DNA of 64,000 bases from NCBI RefSeq assembly GCF_007830185.1, contig NZ_VLKZ01000003.1:372001-436000 (forward strand). Direction: 5' to 3'. Every line of letters starts with the position of its first letter. Within the stretch, counting starts at the first letter, position 1. A model generated the notes under the pieces. The model was given only the letters and a program-made list of their open reading frames with translations, was not told the origin of the DNA and ran no database searches. A program made the position numbers and the translations under genes. Shown in pieces: positions 59,601 through 64,000 of this stretch. Origin of the DNA: Halalkalibacter nanhaiisediminis. Its GTDB lineage: Bacteria; Bacillota; Bacilli; Bacillales; Bacillaceae_D.

Positions 59601-60335
59601 TTATTCATTGTCTTTGGAATCTCCTAATTTTGCTACATAATCTATCAAAAAATGAAAAATGATAAGTGGCAAAATTGAACCTATTCCAATATAAAGTACA
59701 GAAAATATAATCCCAAAAACAGTGGTTCTTATAACCCCAGTTATGAACCCTTGATAGGTATGAGCTAATCCGAATAAAAGTGAAGCCGAAAATATAACTA
59801 ACCAAACAGAGAGATTTGGAAACAAATAAGCCAAAGCAAAAATTAAAAATCCTCTATATATTATTTCTTCGGTAATTCCTGCTGTTAAAGAAACATAGTT
59901 CCATAATTTTTTCTCTTTATTAGAAACAGGCAATATTTCTGAAAAACCGACATTGGCATATTCTTTCTGTTTTGCTTGTTCAAATTTAGTCCTAATCTTA
60001 TCGCTAAATTGGTAGCCGATAGAATAATACAAGACACCAATTAAATATAAGAAAGCAACTACAAATACTGAATAAGTAACCAATGAGCCTAAAGTGTTAG
60101 TGTTAATGCTTGGGAAAGATAAACCAATATCTTTTAAAGTTAATTCTGTAAAAATAACTAAAAGTAATATGAAAATAGTAGGGATCCAAAGATCAACTAT
60201 TGAACTTTTATAAAACTTCAACCTCGCATCTTGATTTTCTCTTACGTTAACTTTAAATCTTTTAAAATCAAAATACCCAATTATCGGTTCATATAATAAA
60301 GCAAAGATGATGACCAACCAAAAACCAATTTCCAT
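59601..60335 (-). CDS. CPBP family intramembrane metalloprotease
   Basis: 244 residues from ATG 60335, ten bases from AGGAGAG; the frame extends to a GTG at 60344. Six to eight transmembrane helices. The CPBP/Abi motifs are ITEEIIYRGF (Glu156, Glu157, Arg161), LFGLAHTYQG with His192, and a C-terminal FHFLIDY. These proteins are zinc-dependent intramembrane proteases or prenyl-protein processing enzymes, sometimes linked to peptide immunity. No peptide or bacteriocin gene is adjacent, so its substrate is unknown. Shorter overlapping frames are shadows. Confidence 0.88.
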   Translation of the reverse strand: MEIGFWLVIIFALLYEPIIGYFDFKRFKVNVRENQDARLKFYKSSIVDLWIPTIFILLLVIFTELTLKDIGLSFPSINTNTLGSLVTYSVFVVAFLYLIGVLYYSIGYQFSDKIRTKFEQAKQKEYANVGFSEILPVSNKEKKLWNYVSLTAGITEEIIYRGFLIFALAYLFPNLSVWLVIFSASLLFGLAHTYQGFITGVIRTTVFGIIFSVLYIGIGSILPLIIFHFLIDYVAKLGDSKDNE

Positions 60336-60573
60336 CAACTTCACTCTCCTCTTTCTTTTATTTTATCATTTTTAAAAACAATCTTCTCAAAAACAACAAT
60401 TTTTACGAAAACAGCCTATAACTTTTTCAGGGGAAACCTCTGACAATATTTTACCAATCATATCATGTCAAAGATTTATGGAAGAAATAAGGTGACATAC
60501 TGTTAGGGAGATGAACCATGATGATGGTAAAATAGATCATATTAGGTCACTTGTTAACAGGAAGGAGAATCTA

Positions 60574-60921
60574 ATGAATTTCCCTTTTATGCAGATTGCA
60601 CTTATATTAATCATCATTGTTCTAATTTCTTCTCTTTTTAAACAGCTCCATAAGCTTAATCGTAAATCTAAGTTCTTCCTAATCAAAAGTCGTAATGGCA
60701 GCAATAACTCGATTGATACTAATAAATACCGTAAAAGTAAACAAAGAATCGAACTTAAGAAAATGGCAGTTGATCAAGATCACTATTTGTTTTTAGAAGG
60801 GTTAATAGAAGGACGAATATCTGAACAGGAATACGATAAATGGGCACATTCGAGGAAACATGAAGGCCCTGACGTTTTTAGGAAGTTATTAAAAAGACCA
60901 TATCAAATTAGGAAGCTATAA
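60574..60921 (+). CDS. Single-pass membrane protein of unknown function
   Basis: 115 residues from ATG 60574, with AGGAAGGAG nine bases upstream; the longer frame to 60511 lacks a site. One transmembrane helix (MQIALILIIIVLISSLF, about 6-22) is followed by a basic cytoplasmic-type domain (KLNRKSKFFLIKSRNG) and a C-terminal DQDHYLFLEGLIEGRISEQEYDKW. No family was recognised. It lies 23 nt before the broken HIT gene, so the two could once have been co-transcribed. Confidence 0.65.
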   Translation: MNFPFMQIALILIIIVLISSLFKQLHKLNRKSKFFLIKSRNGSNNSIDTNKYRKSKQRIELKKMAVDQDHYLFLEGLIEGRISEQEYDKWAHSRKHEGPDVFRKLLKRPYQIRKL

Positions 60922-60944
60922 ATTTATAGGTGAGGAAGTAATTT

Positions 60945-61317
60945 ATGTCAAATAAACCTTGTCCATTCTGTTATATCTCAGAGTATATACTTGAAAACGA
61001 ATCTGCGTATGCGATTTATGACCAGTATCCAGTTAGTGAGGGACATACGCTTATTATTCCGAAGCGTCATGTTGCTGATTATTTTGAGGCAACGTCCGAG
61101 GAAAAAGAGGCATTGCATTCTCTTGTTTAGGAGGTTCGCCAGTTGCAAATGGAGCGTTTTTCACCTGATGGGTTTAATATTAGAATGAATTGCGGGGGAA
61201 GCGGCGGGGCAAACGATTTTTCATGCACATATTCATGTGATTCCGCGTTATCATGGTGATATGGAGAATCCACGTGGGGGTGTGCGTGGGGTGATCCCAT
61301 CGAAACAATCTTATTGA
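60945..61317 (+). pseudogene. HIT family (histidine triad) hydrolase, inactivated by a stop codon and a frameshift
   Basis: The first 61 codons encode a normal HIT start, CPFCYISEYILENE, DQYPVSEGHTLIIPKRH. A TAG at 61128-61130 then interrupts the frame in HSLV*EVRQLQ. Further on the frame fails at the G5 run 61194-61198; removing one G restores MNCGEAAGQTIFHAHIHVIPRYHGDMENPRGGVRGVIP to a TGA at 61315-61317. The catalytic HAHIH triad is thus present but lies beyond both lesions. AGGTGAGGAAG precedes the ATG. It was once a dinucleotide/nucleoside-phosphoramidate hydrolase. Two independent defects make sequencing error unlikely for both. Confidence 0.85.
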
Positions 61318-61444
61318 AACGTGCATCTAAAATTTCCATACGATAGCTCTTCCCACTGTTTCGATGATTTCTGGAATTCGATCTCATACTAATTTATAAT
61401 ATGTTGGCATCATTGACCCTCTCTGGTAGAGGTTTGTATTGCAT

Positions 61445-61477
61445 AAGAGGTTTAGACATGTCTACCTCTCTTTTTTG
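61445..61477 (+). terminator. Terminator between the broken HIT gene and ydbC
   Basis: AGAGGT and ACCTCT arms close a TAGACATGTCTA palindrome, followed by CTTTTTTG. It sits between genes and may end the HIT/membrane-protein transcript. Confidence 0.75.
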
Positions 61478-61554
61478 TTTCCATCTCTAAATGACTCTAG
61501 TAAAATAAAGATAAAATCCTGTATGGAGTTAAATAAATATATGGAGGTGTTATT

Positions 61555-61776
61555 GTGGCAGACATTAAATACGAAATCATAGAAACAATCGCTATCTTAT
61601 CTGAATCGCCAAAAGGATGGAAAAAAGAATTGAACTTAATTAGTTGGAACGGTCGTGAACCGAAGTACGATTTACGGGAGTGGGCACCAAATCACGAAAA
61701 AATGGGAAAAGGTGTAACATTATCGGTTGAGGAATTAAAGGTGCTGAGAGAGGTTTTGAACAATAGGGAATATTGA
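61555..61776 (+). CDS. ydbC: YdbC family protein (PC4-like ssDNA-binding fold)
   Basis: 73 residues from a GTG with GGAGGTG upstream. The sequence KYEIIETIAILSESPKGWKKELNLISWNGREPKYDLREWAPNHEKMGKGVTL is that of the Bacillus YdbC family, whose fold resembles the eukaryotic coactivator PC4 and which binds single-stranded DNA. Its stop codon lies about four bases from the end of an IS605-derived element, so the C-terminus may have been set by that insertion. It is a single gene. Confidence 0.88.
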   Translation: MADIKYEIIETIAILSESPKGWKKELNLISWNGREPKYDLREWAPNHEKMGKGVTLSVEELKVLREVLNNREY

Positions 61777-61779
61777 ACT

Positions 61780-62155
61780 ACCCACCACTTAGCTAAAGCT
61801 TGAAGTGGGGGATTCCTACGAACACCAGTGTAACCACCAGTTATTGAGTAGGCTCTACCCGTAGTCCCTACGGTGAAATCTTACCTATTTTGTACATTGG
61901 ACTCTCCACACATCCTACTCTGCTTGGTTTTCGCTACTTCGGTACATGTGGGGCGATTGTTGCTTGGATATTTTACGTGACAAAGCGTTTCTCGTAACAA
62001 CCTCATATATCCAGTTTTCAAAGAGCAATCTGTACAAGACTATTTCACCATGCAAATAAGTGTTTTGCTAGGCAAAAAAGACGATTCATCCCCCACTTAC
62101 TCATTGGGCTTCACCCTTCACATTCCTTGAAGATGGGGGTTTTCTCGCCTACTTA
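61780..62155 (-). mobile_element. IS200/IS605-family relic: non-coding, lacks tnpA and tnpB
   Basis: About 375 nt with no open frame. At one end, 61781-61810, lies the hairpin CCACTT-AGC-TAAA-GCT-TG-AAGTGG followed by GGGGATTCCTACGAACA. At the other end, 62090-62139, CCCCCA and TGGGGG close a larger hairpin. These end structures and the internal GGTAGAGCC/TACGG parts resemble the right end and omega-RNA scaffold of TnpB-type IS605 elements on the minus strand (from memory). In that orientation the right end abuts ydbC. The internal stretch near 62000-62030 has the CTCTTTGAAAACTGGATA string seen beside such elements and rRNA spacers. It may be a MITE or a decayed copy. Confidence 0.6.
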
Positions 62156-62912
62156 ATGATAAAAATGCAGGTAAGAGGGTGGACTCAAACAATAAGAGTT
62201 CGCCCTTTCCTTTTACAAGGCAGAAGTGAGATAAAAAGATGATTTATACCGATTCCCTCTAGTAAAAGATTTTGAAGACATCCTGAAGATACATAAAACT
62301 TGTGTCAAATCCCCTCGAAAATTTACCCCTACCATTTATTTCAGGTGAATCTTTGAAATATTAATTTCCTGGCGATGCTGAGCTTTATAAAATAATTCAC
62401 ATTGAAAGTTTTATAACGTAACTGTATTGCAACTAGAATGTCTGCTGGACCCCAATTTACGATTCAAGATTCTCTCTTTCATCAAAAAATAAGTATTGGA
62501 ACTTACCAGAAATTATTAATGAATAATTGTTTAGGCTTTGTTTTATGTGAATATTCTAATCATTACAACATTTTTAAACGATAAAAATAACATTGTAATA
62601 TATCTAAATAATATTATAATATTATTTATCAGAAAGACAATTGTCTTTTTCAGATGGAATGAGATGGAGGGATCAATCATCCTAAAATCTATTTAGTTAG
62701 CTATGATTTCTAGTAGTTGGCTTTTTGGGAAGACTCTAAATATAAGCCAAACTCAGCGATTGTGGTTCGTACATATTTAGTAAAAGTCGTCTATGTCTCT
62801 ATCATATCTATTTGAAACAGACTTCACTCTATTACTAGGTTATAGAAAGAAAATCAATAACTTTATAAGGAATAATGTGATAATTTTAACTTGAACTAAT
62901 GGGGGAACATCT
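62156..62912. other. Non-coding region upstream of sstT
   Basis: About 750 nt of AT-rich sequence. It holds a terminator-like hairpin (62177-62213, GGGTGGACTC / GAGTTCGCCC then TTTCCTTTT) with no obvious gene before it, and a palindrome AAAGACAATTGTCTTT near 62633-62648. A ~38-codon open stretch near 62245-62352 (including RFPLVKDFEDILKIHK) looks like a gene remnant. No T-box, riboswitch or clear promoter was resolved. Confidence 0.5.
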
Positions 62913-64000
62913 ATGAAAAGTTTACTACAGAAGTGGAATCGTGTGAGTCTGGTCAAACAAATCATTTTAGGTTTGATTGTTGGTATTATCCTGGCTGTCA
63001 CAATTCCAGAAGTGGCAAAGCCAGTTGCCATTTTAGGCTCTTTATTTGTCGGTGCTTTAAAAGCCATTGCGCCTGTGTTGGTGCTTATCTTAGTTATGTC
63101 GGCCATTGCTCAGCATAAAAGCGGCCATCAAACGAACATGAAATCGATTATTGTCTTGTATCTTTTGGGAACGTTTTTAGCAAGTTTAATCGCTGTCATT
63201 GTAAGTTTTATTTTTCCTGTTGGTTTAACGCTTGCAGACGGAGCTGAAGGTATCGCGCCTCCTAGTGGTGTGACAGAAGTGTTAAAAACATTGCTGATGA
63301 ACGTTGTCGATAATCCAGTAAATGCGATTATGAATGCGAACTATATCGGGATTTTAGCTTGGGCGATTGTTCTTGGTTTGGCGCTAAGAAATGCTGCTGA
63401 CACAACGAAAACGCTCATTGCGAATTTTTCGGATGCGGTATCAAAAGTGGTTGCATGGGTGATTAAGTTGGCCCCACTAGGAATCATGGGTCTAGTCTTT
63501 CAGTCTATTACAACAAATGGACTTGAGTCGTTGCTAAGCTATGGGAAACTGCTTGCTGTTTTGATTGGCTGTATGGTTTTTGTCGCGCTAGTTGTTAATC
63601 CAATCATTGTGTTTGCAGTTATTCGTCAAAATCCTTATCCGCTTGTGTTTAAATGTTTAAAGGAAAGCGGAATTACCGCATTCTTTACACGCAGCTCAGC
63701 TTCTAATATTCCAGTTAATATGAGATTGTGTGAAAATTTAGGTTTGGATAAAAATAGTTATTCCGTTTCCATTCCATTAGGGGCAACGATCAATATGGCA
63801 GGTGCTGCTGTTACGATTTCGGTTTTAACACTTGCGGCAGTTCACACTCTCGGCATTCAAGTGGACATTCCTACGGCGATTATCTTGAGCGTACTTGCAG
63901 CAGTATGTGCTTGTGGTGCTTCAGGTGTTGCTGGAGGCTCTTTATTACTAATTCCTCTAGCAGCTAGCTTATTTGGAATTCCAACTGATATTGCTATGCA
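62913..64000 (+). CDS. sstT: Serine/threonine:Na+ symporter SstT, 3' end cut off
   Basis: 362 residues visible from an ATG with AATGGGGGAAC upstream. The dicarboxylate/amino-acid:cation symporter fold is seen in eight transmembrane segments. Family motifs include [46 protein letters not shown] (binding loop), and [15 protein letters not shown], then [15 protein letters not shown], all as in SstT. It imports L-serine and L-threonine with Na+. The last ~50 residues lie beyond the window. Confidence 0.93.
   Translation, partial: MKSLLQKWNRVSLVKQIILGLIVGIILAVTIPEVAKPVAILGSLFVGALKAIAPVLVLILVMSAIAQHKSGHQTNMKSIIVLYLLGTFLASLIAVIVSFIFPVGLTLADGAEGIAPPSGVTEVLKTLLMNVVDNPVNAIMNANYIGILAWAIVLGLALRNAADTTKTLIANFSDAVSKVVAWVIKLAPLGIMGLVFQSITTNGLESLLSYGKLLAVLIGCMVFVALVVNPIIVFAVIRQNPYPLVFKCLKESGITAFFTRSSASNIPVNMRLCENLGLDKNSYSVSIPLGATINMAGAAVTISVLTLAAVHTLGIQVDIPTAIILSVLAAVCACGASGVAGGSLLLIPLAASLFGIPTDIAM

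Noticed and set aside
1-64000. CRISPR arrays, tRNA and rRNA genes, prophage genes
   Set aside because: No regularly spaced repeats, tRNA-like cloverleafs, rRNA sequences or phage structural genes were seen.

Overview
The window is AT-rich, has strong AGGAGG-type ribosome-binding sites, GTG and TTG starts, and many rho-independent terminators. It carries genes typical of the family Bacillaceae: LysM/GH18 spore-wall type hydrolases, clpE with CtsR operators, an IDEAL-domain protein, a cre box, YdbC, YusF-like Toprim and sbcDC. The best reading is a chromosomal segment of a soil or alkaliphilic Bacillus-type organism. All calls were made by eye from sequence; no database search was run.

Layout. 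1-927 is a truncated LysM/GH18 gene. 1207-3954 encodes a large TPR plus dynamin-like GTPase protein. 4241-7296 is a complete tripartite tricarboxylate transporter (tctCBA) with its own promoter and terminator. A ZIP metal transporter and a GlcD-type FAD oxidase follow. 9896-11411 (minus strand) is a small redox-stress group: a 46-residue protein, thioredoxin, an IDEAL protein and an Rrf2 regulator. Two promoters in this group are overlapped by the same TTACTGTAA-type operator. An MFS exporter follows.

13112-26993 is the main accessory region. All genes are on the plus strand: aryl-alcohol dehydrogenase, aldehyde dehydrogenase, SRPBCC/CoxG protein, acyl-CoA ligase, crotonase, orphan response regulator with AraC output, BenE-type benzoate symporter, XdhC, MocA-like cytidylyltransferase, and the three subunits of a molybdenum hydroxylase. 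A perfect cre box and a repeated TTTAAAACTCGC box upstream of two of the transcription units suggest a carbon-repressed aromatic-compound regulon. Its true substrate is not known from sequence.

27153-42957 holds housekeeping and stress genes: GH18, a coiled-coil protein, clpE, membrane proteins, a DAO-type oxidase, FrnE-like DsbA, an OFA-type MFS transporter, a carotenoid-desaturase-like oxidase, and cysJI with a candidate LysR-type site next to its promoter. 43059-48935 has chaB, a variant TPP riboswitch in front of a short-chain dehydrogenase, and sbcDC. 49102-52060 holds a WYL-regulator remnant, three spaced direct repeats, an RlaP-like nucleotidyltransferase and an SF2 helicase. 52318-59330 has two more alcohol dehydrogenases (one with a 26-residue deletion in its NAD-binding fold), a cysteine hydrolase, ribokinase, a Toprim protein and an enantioselective-type amidase. 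The right end contains a CPBP protease, a broken HIT gene, ydbC, an IS200/IS605-derived non-coding relic with no transposase, and a truncated sstT.

The most unusual items are the TPP riboswitch whose otherwise near-invariant CUGAGA element reads CUUUAGA, the putative aromatic/molybdenum-hydroxylase regulon with its repeated upstream box, and the tnpB-less IS605 relic next to ydbC.
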